From the NCBI GenBank assembly GCA_035570275.1, contig DATMNI010000233.1:19330-83329 (forward strand): a stretch of DNA of 64,000 nt, in the 5' to 3' direction. Each line of letters opens with the position of its first letter. Position 1 is the stretch's first letter. This document shows positions 51,467-59,604 of this stretch, piece after piece. A model generated the notes under the pieces. The model did no database searches, was not told the DNA's origin, and saw nothing but the letters and a program-made list of their open reading frames with translations. A program made the position numbers and the translations under genes. Source of the stretch: DATMNI01 sp035570275 (GTDB lineage: Bacteria > Acidobacteriota > Terriglobia > Bryobacterales > Bryobacteraceae).

Positions 51467-52179
51467 ATGATTCCTCCTTCTTTAGTTGGGTGAAGTGCGG
51501 GCGCCGCCGCGCAATCCGCCAATAGCAGAGCGTGGTCGCTGCGAACGCGTCCCGCCGGAATTCCATGATCGCCGCTGAGCAGGCGGTTCACCATCTCCAC
51601 CTTCTCGCTCCCGGTTACCACCCACAGAACGCGCCGGGCGCGGTTCAGAATCGGGTACGTCAAGGTCATGCGGCGGCGCCCCTGGTACGGACCGCTCAAA
51701 GCTACGTCCACGCCCTCGACATTCAACACCGGGTCGCCAGGCACAAGAGACGCGGTATGGCCATCGGGACCCAGGCCGAGGTGTACCAGGTCGAGTACCG
51801 CTGGCGCCCCCACAATCTGCCGTAGCGTCCCGGCATACTGTGCGGCTGCCGCCTCCAGATCGTCGGATTCGACGGGCATCGCATAAATCTGGTCGGGCGG
51901 AATCGGAGCCAGCGGAAGCAGGCTTTCGCGCAGATGCGTGAGGTTCCGGTCGGTGTGGCCCGCGGGCGCCACGCGCTCATCGACCTGAAAGATATGGACG
52001 GCGCGCCACGGAATTCCGACAGACGCAAGCGCGCGCAGCATAAGCCAGGGGGTATGACCCCCGCTTACCGCCATCACAAAGAAGCCGCGAGCGGCAACGG
52101 CCGCCCATACCTCCTCGGCTATGAGGAACGCGGCCCTTTGAGCCACCGATCCGGAATCAGCCAGCACTTCGATATTCAT
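51457..52179 (-). CDS. pgl: 6-phosphogluconolactonase
   Basis: 240 residues, DevB/SOL family: FVMAVSGGHTPWLMLRALA, FQVDERVAPAGHTDRNLTHL and GLGPDGHTASLVPG. It hydrolyses 6-phosphogluconolactone, the step after glucose-6-phosphate dehydrogenase. The start is the ATG at 52179 with GGTGGAGAGG upstream. The frame stays open to 52344 only because it runs through the palindromic repeat. It heads the pgl-rpiB-tkt-glgX-porin-kdsC-like operon. Confidence 0.94.
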   Translation of the reverse strand: MNIEVLADSGSVAQRAAFLIAEEVWAAVAARGFFVMAVSGGHTPWLMLRALASVGIPWRAVHIFQVDERVAPAGHTDRNLTHLRESLLPLAPIPPDQIYAMPVESDDLEAAAAQYAGTLRQIVGAPAVLDLVHLGLGPDGHTASLVPGDPVLNVEGVDVALSGPYQGRRRMTLTYPILNRARRVLWVVTGSEKVEMVNRLLSGDHGIPAGRVRSDHALLLADCAAAPALHPTKEGGIICA

Positions 52180-52239
52180 CGCCTCTCCACCTTCAGAGGA
52201 GCGTCCAGGCGGCCATTCTGTTGGAACGGAACTCTTTTT

Positions 52240-52506
52240 TGTGGGGCAGGTTGTTAACCTGCGGCGGGTTGGCAACCCGCCCGCCGGGATCAGGCATGGT
52301 GCCGCCAGGCGGGTTGGCAATCCGCCCGCCGGGAGTTGGCGCACAGCCGAACCTCCACAAGCGACTTTCGAGAGTGCGGCGGGTTGGCAACCCGCCGGCC
52401 GGGATCAGGCACGGTGCCGCCAGGCGGATTGCCAATCCGCCGAAGGTTAACAACCTGTGCCAACAGGCGGATTGCCAATCCGCCGCAGGTTAACAACCTG
52501 CCCCAC
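52240..52506. repeat. Family-2 palindromic repeat array, intact element
   Basis: A 267-bp element with perfect 27-bp inverted ends (starting GTGGGGCAGGTTGTTAACC). Inside are several 19-bp palindromes of the types GGCGGGTTGGCAACCCGCC and GGCGGATTGCCAATCCGCC, plus two near-direct copies of a 45-bp segment containing CCGGGATCAGGCA. The palindrome variants keep pairing (G-C to A-T on both arms). It produces spurious open frames in all directions. It lies between the pgl start and promoter copy C, whose first box begins 12 bases after its end. Confidence 0.9.
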
Positions 52507-52517
52507 ATACCCCAGGC

Positions 52518-52606
52518 GAGTTACTCGCTTCTTCGCCAAGACAGTTAGTTGAAAACTCCCCGCTATCGTGATGCCTTTTGCCGCATCATGGCGCATATTT
52601 GAGACA
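52518..52606 (+). promoter_or_regulatory. Four-block promoter, copy C (leaderless type)
   Basis: GAGTTACT at 52518, AGTTAGTTGAAAAC at 52543, TCGTGATG at 52566, CATATT at 52594 and ATG at 52606; steps 25, 23, 28 and 12. The receptor gene begins ATGAGT at the predicted +1, as in copies A and B. Confidence 0.8.
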
Positions 52607-55032
52607 TGAGTTGGAAAATAGTTCACTTGGCCTGCTGCCTTACGGTTGCCGCAGGAACCTCATGGGCTCAAGTTGCCACCGGTATAGTGCAGGGTACGGT
52701 ATTCATGACCGATCCCGACGGCACCAAGTCCCCCATTCCAGGAGCCACGGTCTCCGTGCAGGGGTCCGGCCCTTCACAGCAGGCAACCACTGACGAACAC
52801 GCCATGTACCGTTTCACCGGATTGGCTCCGGGCCAGTATCAGGTTGAAGCCACTGCCCCGGGTCTCACCGGATCTAACCTGGCGATGGTCGACCCGGGCG
52901 CGATGGCCAATGTCTCTATCGAACTCCACGTCGCACTCCTGAAGGCGTCCGTGACTGTCACAGCGAGTGCCGAACCGGCTGCTTCGTCGGCATCGTCCGA
53001 ACAGTCAACCATCGGTAAGTCGGCCGTACTCAATGCCCCAAACAAGAGCGACCGTATCGACGCCGTCCTGCCTATGATTCCCGGTGTGGTGCGCGGGCCC
53101 GACGGCCTCATCAATATGAAGGGCGCTCGCTCGTCGCAAGGCGGCGCTCTCATCAACAACGCCAATGTAACCGACCCCGTGACGGGCAACCCGGCGATGA
53201 ACCTTCCCATCGATGTCGTTCAATCCGTAACCGTGGTCAGCAATCCCTATGACCCGGAATACGGCAGGCTCACCGGCGCTGTGTCCAGCGTGGAAACCGC
53301 CACCGGGAACCTTGACCGCTTTCATGCATCGGTGCAGAACTTATTCGTGCGCCCCAGAAGGCGTGACGGAGATTTCATCGGGATAGAGTCCTGGACACCC
53401 CGGCTCACCTTGACTGGCCCGCTCGTGAAGCACAAGATCGCATTCACCCAGTCCTTCGAGTATCGCTTCATCCGAAATCCCGTGTACAGCCTGCCCCAGC
53501 TCCAGCGAGACATGAAATTTGAGGGCGTCACTTCATTCACTCAGATCGATGCGAATCTTACTCCCCGGCAATCACTCACCGCTTCATTTGGCCTCTATCC
53601 ACAAAAGCTCAATTATCTCGGACTGAACACCTTCACGCCCCAACCCTCGACGCCAGATTTGCACCAGCGCGGCTACATGGCCTCCATCCAGCATCGCGAC
53701 GCGATCGGCGCCGACTCGCTTTTGGTCTCCCAGCTCAGCTACAAACGGTTTAATGCCGATGTAACTGCCAACAGTACTGATCCGTACCAACTGCTGGTCG
53801 AGACCACGGCAGGCGGGTTCTTCGACCGGCAGCATCGCGAAAGCGATCGCACGGAATGGCAGGAGACCTGGCAATTCGGATCGCGCGGCCACCTCGGTTC
53901 GCACCAGTTCAAGATCGGCTCCGACGTCGCGCGCAGCAGTTACGACGGGCGTGTGGATCTTCTGCCGGTCAGCATCATCGGTAATGCGGGCCTCCCGGTG
54001 GAGCGCATCGGCTTCGGGCCGGCATCGCGATTTGCGGTCCACCAAGACGAGGTGGCGTGGTTCGTGGCCGACAAATGGACGCCATTCCAGCGCCTGACCG
54101 TCGACCTGGGTCTTCGGTTTGATTGGGACTCCGTGACCAGTTCGGTCAATACGGCTCCGCGCGCGGGGTTCGCCCTCATGCTCACCAAGGATGCCAAAAC
54201 CATACTCAAGGGCGGCGCCGGCTTGTTCTATGACCGGGTGCCACTGAACATCGCCGCATTTCCCTATCTGCCCGGCCGCACCGTCACGATGTTCGGCGGC
54301 ACTACTGATTACGCAAATACAGTACCGCTTGGCCTGCGTAACCCTCGAAGCCTGGGCTGGAATGTCGAGATTGATCGGGAATTAACCTCCGCTCTGTTGG
54401 TAAGAGGCGGCTATCAACAACGCAATACATCCCGGGACTTTGTTCTTGACCCGAATCCGGGTCTTGGCGCCCTCGCCCTCTCGAATCGAGGCCGCAGCTT
54501 TTACCGCGAGTTCCAGTTGACCGGCCGCTACAAGATGCCGCGCGCCACCATCAACGCCAGCTACGTCCGGTCAAAAGCGTTTGGAAACTTGAATGACTTT
54601 AACCAGTTCTTCGGCAACAACGCAGCGCCGGTAATTGAACCGGACGAGCGCGGCCGCCTGCCGTTTGATGCGCCAAACCGGGTCCTGGCCTGGGGAGAAT
54701 GGAACGCCCCCTTCAAGCTGATGATCCTTCCGGTTCTTGACGTCCATACCGGTTTTCCCTGGTCTGAGATCAATCAGGCGCGCGAATTCGTAGGGCCTCG
54801 AAACTCGGAGCGCTTTCCCCGGTTCGCTTCGTTCGACCTTCAGGTGACAAGGCCTGTAAGGTTGCCGCTTCCGCACGAAAAACTGAAAGCGCGCGTCGGT
54901 TTCAGTGTTTTCAATCTGCTTAACCACTTCAATCCCCGCGATGTTCAGGGCGATATCGACAGCATCCGCTACGCCGACCTGTTCAACGGTGTGGGACGCA
55001 CATTTCGCGGCAAATTCGTCCTGGAGTTCTGA
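52606..55032 (+). CDS. TonB-dependent receptor-like protein, short form
   Basis: 808 residues. A signal peptide (about 1-22) is followed by a carboxypeptidase-regulatory-like domain (SPIPGATVSVQGSGPSQQAT, about 30-110), a plug-like region (INMKGARSSQGGALINNANV), and a beta-barrel ending GKFVLEF. It is about 250 residues shorter than the other two receptors here and only loosely similar to them, so it is probably a different subfamily. The ATG at 52606 coincides with the predicted +1 of promoter copy C, without a ribosome binding site. It leads an operon with a LolA-like protein and lipid-type genes. Confidence 0.9.
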   Translation: MSWKIVHLACCLTVAAGTSWAQVATGIVQGTVFMTDPDGTKSPIPGATVSVQGSGPSQQATTDEHAMYRFTGLAPGQYQVEATAPGLTGSNLAMVDPGAMANVSIELHVALLKASVTVTASAEPAASSASSEQSTIGKSAVLNAPNKSDRIDAVLPMIPGVVRGPDGLINMKGARSSQGGALINNANVTDPVTGNPAMNLPIDVVQSVTVVSNPYDPEYGRLTGAVSSVETATGNLDRFHASVQNLFVRPRRRDGDFIGIESWTPRLTLTGPLVKHKIAFTQSFEYRFIRNPVYSLPQLQRDMKFEGVTSFTQIDANLTPRQSLTASFGLYPQKLNYLGLNTFTPQPSTPDLHQRGYMASIQHRDAIGADSLLVSQLSYKRFNADVTANSTDPYQLLVETTAGGFFDRQHRESDRTEWQETWQFGSRGHLGSHQFKIGSDVARSSYDGRVDLLPVSIIGNAGLPVERIGFGPASRFAVHQDEVAWFVADKWTPFQRLTVDLGLRFDWDSVTSSVNTAPRAGFALMLTKDAKTILKGGAGLFYDRVPLNIAAFPYLPGRTVTMFGGTTDYANTVPLGLRNPRSLGWNVEIDRELTSALLVRGGYQQRNTSRDFVLDPNPGLGALALSNRGRSFYREFQLTGRYKMPRATINASYVRSKAFGNLNDFNQFFGNNAAPVIEPDERGRLPFDAPNRVLAWGEWNAPFKLMILPVLDVHTGFPWSEINQAREFVGPRNSERFPRFASFDLQVTRPVRLPLPHEKLKARVGFSVFNLLNHFNPRDVQGDIDSIRYADLFNGVGRTFRGKFVLEF

Positions 55033-55034
55033 CT

Positions 55035-55760
55035 ATGACACGCAACTTACTTCTTGTATTCTCCACCCTCGCGCTGGCAACCGGTAATCTAAGCGCGCAG
55101 GCGCCGAGCGCCGACGACGTGGTCGCCAAAATGATTGAGCGGGACCACGAACGCCAGGCGGCGCTCGAAGGTTACACGGCGCGGCGTCATTACGTACTGG
55201 AAAACGAGAGTTATCGCAAGCGCGCAGAGATGCTGGTTCGGATGAAGTGTCTCAAGGACGGCGCCAAAGAGTTCGAAGTTGTCTCCTCAGCCGGTTGGGG
55301 AGGAGCCCGAAAGCATGTCTTCCCGAAGCTGCTGGCGGCGGAAACGGATGCATCGCAGCCGGGCTCCCATGAACGAAGCCGCATCATCCCTGCGAACTAT
55401 TCATTCGAGATGCTTGGAGCCGAAACTGTGAACCAGCGTCAGGCCTATGTGATTGCAGTGACTCCTAAGACCGCGAATAAGTACCTGATGCAAGGAAAAA
55501 TCTGGGTCGACGCCGAGGAATATGCGATCGTGCGCATCGAAGGGCAGCCGGCAAAGAATCCTTCGTTCTGGATCAAGAGGGTACGTTTCGTGCACACCTA
55601 CACGAAACAGGGCCCGTTCTGGCTGCCACTCTCGGACAACTCGGTGACCGATGTGCGGATCTTCGGAGCCACCGAGTTGAAGATCGAATATTTCGGCTAC
55701 GTGCCCAACGCGTCCGCGGCCACAGTCTCAAATGAGCCTGGACAACGGAGTATGCCGTGA
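55035..55760 (+). CDS. LolA-like exported protein
   Basis: 241 residues. A signal peptide (about 1-22, ending LSAQA) and a beta-rich domain (KIWVDAEEYAIVRIEGQPAK, FWLPLSDNSVTDVRIFG, LKIEYFGY) resembling outer-membrane lipoprotein-sorting (LolA/RseB-like) folds. Such proteins bind acyl chains or lipoproteins in the periplasm; here the role is inferred from the fold. It starts two bases after the receptor stop and its end overlaps the next gene (GTGA). Confidence 0.75.
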   Translation: MTRNLLLVFSTLALATGNLSAQAPSADDVVAKMIERDHERQAALEGYTARRHYVLENESYRKRAEMLVRMKCLKDGAKEFEVVSSAGWGGARKHVFPKLLAAETDASQPGSHERSRIIPANYSFEMLGAETVNQRQAYVIAVTPKTANKYLMQGKIWVDAEEYAIVRIEGQPAKNPSFWIKRVRFVHTYTKQGPFWLPLSDNSVTDVRIFGATELKIEYFGYVPNASAATVSNEPGQRSMP

Positions 55761-56749
55761 CCGGGCGGAAGGACCTGCTGCTGGCCGTGTCGGGCCTCCT
55801 GCTCCTGGCCTTCGTGGTCTGGCGCATCGGTCCGGACACAGTGGTCAGGCAACTCGCCGCGGTGCGTATTGGAATTGCGATCATCGTGGCGCTCAGCCTG
55901 ATTCGCCTGATGCTGCAGACCCGCTCCTGGTCGATCGCCCTCCGGCAGGACGGGATTTACACCTCCACCGGCGAACTCATGCTGGTTCGCCTGGCTTCGC
56001 AGGGCATTGGCTATCTGACCGTGTTGGGCCCGATCGCGTCTGAGCCAATGAAGATCAGCCTGTTGCGGAGACATCGCAAGTCCGCCACTGCCGCCACGCT
56101 CGTCGACACTGGTGTGTACTGGTTTGCCTCCGGACTCGTCGCCATCGCCGGCTCACTGGCGGCGTGCGTGCTGTTGGCGCACAGCGCTAAAGCGGTGGCT
56201 TCGGCAGTCATTTTGGCGTCGCTCGTCATCGCCGGCCTTTGCGCCATGGCCCGCCCGCGTCTGCTCCTGACTCCTCTCGGCGACTCTCTTGGCGCCCGTT
56301 GTCCTAAGTGGTTGCGGAAAGCCAGCCAAATCGAAGTCGCGGTGAGAAAATTCGCCCTGCAAGATCGCTCCGCCATCCGGCAGATGTTTCTGCTCGATCT
56401 GGGTTGCCAGGTGCTGGTCGCGGCGGAGGTGGCGACTGTCTTTTGGTTCTTGCGGCTGCCGTTTCATGCAGGCACGATTCTTGGGCTGGAGGCGGCCAAC
56501 CGCATGGTGAAAATGGTCGCCGGATGGCTGCCGGCGCGAATCGGGGCCGACGAAAGTGGAACCGCGGGTGCTTTCCTGTCATTCGGATTGCCCGCGGCTT
56601 CCGGGCTTGCACTCGCACTGGCCCGCAGAACTCGCGATCTGCTCGCCTGCTTCATAGGGCTTACCTGGCTCGCCTGGGGGGCACGGCGCAACGACGATTC
56701 CGCGGCGGCCGAACTGGGCGCACTTACAACAGCAGGGGGAGACATCTAA
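55757..56749 (+). CDS. Flippase-like membrane protein (LPG_synthase_TM/AglD family)
   Basis: 330 residues, seven or eight helices, starting at the GTG that overlaps the upstream stop. It matches the transmembrane domain found in MprF and in stand-alone AglD-like proteins (SLIRLMLQTRSWSIAL; GYLTVLGPIASEPMKISLL; GLEAANRMVKMVAGWLPARIGADESG). These proteins are often proposed to flip lipids or lipid-linked sugars. The last bases overlap the start of the CDP-alcohol phosphatidyltransferase (TAATG). Confidence 0.82.
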   Translation: MTGRKDLLLAVSGLLLLAFVVWRIGPDTVVRQLAAVRIGIAIIVALSLIRLMLQTRSWSIALRQDGIYTSTGELMLVRLASQGIGYLTVLGPIASEPMKISLLRRHRKSATAATLVDTGVYWFASGLVAIAGSLAACVLLAHSAKAVASAVILASLVIAGLCAMARPRLLLTPLGDSLGARCPKWLRKASQIEVAVRKFALQDRSAIRQMFLLDLGCQVLVAAEVATVFWFLRLPFHAGTILGLEAANRMVKMVAGWLPARIGADESGTAGAFLSFGLPAASGLALALARRTRDLLACFIGLTWLAWGARRNDDSAAAELGALTTAGGDI

Positions 56750-58014
56750 TGCAAGCAGTAATTGCAATTCCGGAGTTATCTGTACTGCGCAAGTACGCGG
56801 ATGCCGAGGGCGTTTTGACCCGCGGCATCGCCGGGGTGCCCCTGCTGGTGCGAGTCATCGCAACTGCCAGGCGCGCCGGCGTGGATTCACTCCTGGTAAT
56901 CTTGCCGCCCGGCCTGGACCGGTCGATATGGAACCGTTGCGCCGCATCCCCTCTGCTGCATGGCTTGCAGATTGCCTGCACCGTTCGACCATTCGACGCG
57001 CGGCGGCATGACAACTGGTTGGCCATAGCCGCGTCTTTGGCCGAACAATTCCTCTGGCTGCCGTGGAATTGGGTGACCCACAAACGGGCCCTTATGGAAC
57101 TTGCGCCACTGGCCGTTCAGCCCGTTTCATGGGATGCTCCCGCCCTGCTGGAAAGGCGAGCGGCCATTTCCCACACACGGATCCAACTGGCCGCCGGTAC
57201 GGCGGATGGATATCGGATCACACCTCTAACGGCCACCGCGGCAGCGGAGCGGTTCCTGGTGGCACGCTCCGGTAAACCGACGGATGGAATCTATTCCAAA
57301 TTCAATCGCCTGCTGTGCCGGCCCGCCGTTCGTCTGCTCGCCCACACACCGGTGACGCCGAACATGGTCACAACCGGCGGTTTGATAGTCGCGATGATCG
57401 CTGCTTTCCTGTTCGCGCGCGGATTCTACGCCAGCTATGTCGCCGGCGCTCTGCTCTTCTTCCTCTCCGGCCTTTTCGACGAAGTGGACGGTATGCTCGC
57501 CCGCATCACGTTTCGGGAGTCCGTGTTTGGCACTTGGTTTGAGGGCTTGGTCGATGAGGCCACATACTTGATTGTGTTCTCGGGCATAACAGCCGGTCTC
57601 TATCGCGAGCGGGGCTCCGGCGAGCTGATCTACGGATACCTCCTGATCGCCGGGTGCGTGCTATCTGTGGCCGTGACGCGCCTGCAGCGCAAGCTGGCCA
57701 CCGCACCCGATCGGCCGCACGAGTATGCGGGACGGCTGAACCATCTGATGGAGTCCGATTCCCGGAATCTCATCTCCCGTGCCGTGCGGCACATTCATAT
57801 CTTCATCAAGAAGGGCGTGTCGATTCATTACATACTCATCTTTACTGTATTGGGCGGGCTGCCGCTGCTACTGCGGCTGGCCGCGTCGGGAGCCAACCTC
57901 ACCTGGATGGTGTCCCTTTATTTCAACTGGAAATTCTTCCGGCGGCCGCCGGTACCCGTCGGGGAAACACGCGCCGCCATCACAGAAACACCAACCGCAG
58001 CGGAGACACTATGA
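56749..58014 (+). CDS. CDP-alcohol phosphatidyltransferase with degenerate nucleotidyltransferase-like N-terminus
   Basis: 421 residues. The first 170 or so resemble a nucleotidyltransferase (GIAGVPLLVRVIATARRAGV) but lack the G-x-G-T-R signature. The linker KPTDGIYSKFNRLLCRP and the following membrane domain look like bifunctional inositol-phosphate enzymes (IPCT/DIPPS type). The CDP-alcohol motif D-x2-D-G-x2-A-R-x8-G-x3-D-x3-D is present as LFDEVDGMLARITFRES, then GTWFEGLVDE: the third Asp is Glu. It should transfer a phospho-alcohol from a CDP-alcohol in the membrane. The next gene encodes a complete nucleotidyltransferase, which may supply the activity lost here. Confidence 0.85.
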   Translation: MQAVIAIPELSVLRKYADAEGVLTRGIAGVPLLVRVIATARRAGVDSLLVILPPGLDRSIWNRCAASPLLHGLQIACTVRPFDARRHDNWLAIAASLAEQFLWLPWNWVTHKRALMELAPLAVQPVSWDAPALLERRAAISHTRIQLAAGTADGYRITPLTATAAAERFLVARSGKPTDGIYSKFNRLLCRPAVRLLAHTPVTPNMVTTGGLIVAMIAAFLFARGFYASYVAGALLFFLSGLFDEVDGMLARITFRESVFGTWFEGLVDEATYLIVFSGITAGLYRERGSGELIYGYLLIAGCVLSVAVTRLQRKLATAPDRPHEYAGRLNHLMESDSRNLISRAVRHIHIFIKKGVSIHYILIFTVLGGLPLLLRLAASGANLTWMVSLYFNWKFFRRPPVPVGETRAAITETPTAAETL

Positions 58015-58763
58015 AAGCCATCATTCTCGCCGCCGGCCAAGGGACACGAATCCGCTCGGCCCACGGCGCTCGCCCGAAATGCCTCATCCCGTTCGATCAC
58101 ACAGGGTGGACGATTCTCGATCAACAAATCGAGGCGTTGTTCCAGGCGGGCGTGCCGGACATCGGCATCGTCGTGGGTTACGAAAAGGACCAGATCATCC
58201 GTCATGTGATGAGCAACTATCGTAGATCCCGCGATCGGTTCCATTTTATCGAAAACCCGGCCTTCGCCGAGACCAACAACATCTACTCGCTATGGATGGC
58301 CCGTGCCTGGCTAAAGGGCAGTGGATTCGCGGTTCTGAATGCCGACGTCGCCTTCGATGCGCGGATCCTGCCACCGGCATTGTCGTCATCGGCGCCGATC
58401 ACGATGATCGTAGATCCCGCCTGGCGCGATGAAACGATGAAGGTCGTCATTTCAGGCGATCGCATCCTTCGCATGAGCAAGCAAATCTCTCGCGATGACT
58501 TCAGCGCGACCTATATAGGCATCACCGTAGTGCGCGCCGTGGCGCACATGCGCTTGTTCAACCGGATCGAAGAGCTGATTCGTGGCGGCGACCGCCAGGT
58601 ATTCTTCAATGCCGCCGTCCAGCGGCTGGCCGACGAAGGCCTTCACGTCGCCTATAGTGAAACCGGCGGGCTGCCGTGGGCGGAGATCGACGACCCTGGC
58701 GACCTTTCCTTCGCCAGGTTGAATGTGTTTCCGCAATTGGCCCGCATCCCTGCCGCTGCCTAG
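58011..58763 (+). CDS. Sugar/choline-phosphate nucleotidyltransferase (LicC-like)
   Basis: 250 residues. The signature AIILAAGQGTRIRSAHGARP and PKCLIPF are followed by IGIVVGYEKDQI and ENPAFAETNNIYSLWMA, the last typical of LicC-type phosphocholine cytidylyltransferases. NADVAFD carries the metal-binding Asp. It likely makes a CDP- (or other NDP-) alcohol, the natural substrate for the phosphatidyltransferase it overlaps (ATGA). The alcohol, such as choline, ethanolamine or inositol, is unknown. Confidence 0.88.
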   Translation: MKAIILAAGQGTRIRSAHGARPKCLIPFDHTGWTILDQQIEALFQAGVPDIGIVVGYEKDQIIRHVMSNYRRSRDRFHFIENPAFAETNNIYSLWMARAWLKGSGFAVLNADVAFDARILPPALSSSAPITMIVDPAWRDETMKVVISGDRILRMSKQISRDDFSATYIGITVVRAVAHMRLFNRIEELIRGGDRQVFFNAAVQRLADEGLHVAYSETGGLPWAEIDDPGDLSFARLNVFPQLARIPAAA

Positions 58764-58773
58764 CATGTGATCT

Positions 58774-59604
58774 ATGAACGACGTTCTGCTTGGAAACTAC
58801 GCCCCGCGTCGATGGGACCTCTGGCCCCCGGAGGCGATGCGCATTGTGAATTGGAATATCGATCGCGGCTTACGGCTGCGCGAAGTCATCGATTTTCTAG
58901 CGTCCGAGAAAGCCGATCTCCTGATTCTTCAGGAAGTGGACCTGAATGCCCGCCGAACCCACTCTCTGAATGTCGCCGAGGAGATCGCCCAAAAGCTCCA
59001 GATGAATTATGTTTTCGGCCGTGAGTTTCAGGAATTGACTCAAGGCCGCTCAACATCGCCGGCCTGGCATGGCCAGGCGACCCTGTCGCGCTGGTGTCTG
59101 CGGAACCCTCGCGTCATCCGCTTCCGCCGGCAGTCGGATTTCTGGCGCCCTCGATGGTATCTGCCTCAAATGAGTCTGTTTCAAGAGCGGCTGGGCGGAC
59201 GGATCGCGTTGGTGACAGAGGTTCAGGTGCCAGGACGGAGCCTCACGGTTTACAATCTCCACCTGGAAAGCCGCGGAGACGAAGATCTTCGGCTGGCGCA
59301 GCTTGAAGAATCCATCGAGGACGCCGCCGCGCAGGCAGGGCAATTGCCAACGCTGCTGGCCGGCGATTTGAATCTGGACGCGTCGCACGCCGCGCCGGCC
59401 GGGGCGTTGAACCATGTTGGCTTCCGCAACGCGCTCGGACTGCCCTCTCCGCACACCACCACCCCGCGCGGCCTCTTTCGCCAGCGGCGTAAGATCGACT
59501 GGGCTTACGTGTCGGGGCCGGTTGAGCCAGTCCACGGATGCGTTCATGACACGGTCGATGCTTCAGACCACTATCCGATCTCGTTCACGCTCCAGTTCCG
59601 ATGA
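58774..59604 (+). CDS. Endonuclease/exonuclease/phosphatase-family hydrolase
   Basis: 276 residues with all EEP motifs in order: VNWNID, ILQEVDLNARR (metal Glu), YNLHLES, LAGDLNLD, and KIDWAYV to SDHYPISF (catalytic His). The family includes phosphodiesterases of phospholipids, nucleotides and DNA. Placed right after the lipid-type genes, a phosphodiesterase or phosphatase acting on a lipid head group is plausible, by inference. It begins 10 bases after the nucleotidyltransferase stop and overlaps the convergent kinase by 20 bases. Confidence 0.88.
   Translation: MNDVLLGNYAPRRWDLWPPEAMRIVNWNIDRGLRLREVIDFLASEKADLLILQEVDLNARRTHSLNVAEEIAQKLQMNYVFGREFQELTQGRSTSPAWHGQATLSRWCLRNPRVIRFRRQSDFWRPRWYLPQMSLFQERLGGRIALVTEVQVPGRSLTVYNLHLESRGDEDLRLAQLEESIEDAAAQAGQLPTLLAGDLNLDASHAAPAGALNHVGFRNALGLPSPHTTTPRGLFRQRRKIDWAYVSGPVEPVHGCVHDTVDASDHYPISFTLQFR

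Noticed and set aside
52240..52506. CRISPR-like array
   Set aside because: The repeats are palindromic, unevenly spaced and separated by related rather than unique spacers; no cas gene is near.
52193..52548. Several open frames rich in GGLAIR- or VGNPPA-like peptides
   Set aside because: They are translations of the palindromic repeat, including the apparent N-terminal extension of pgl.
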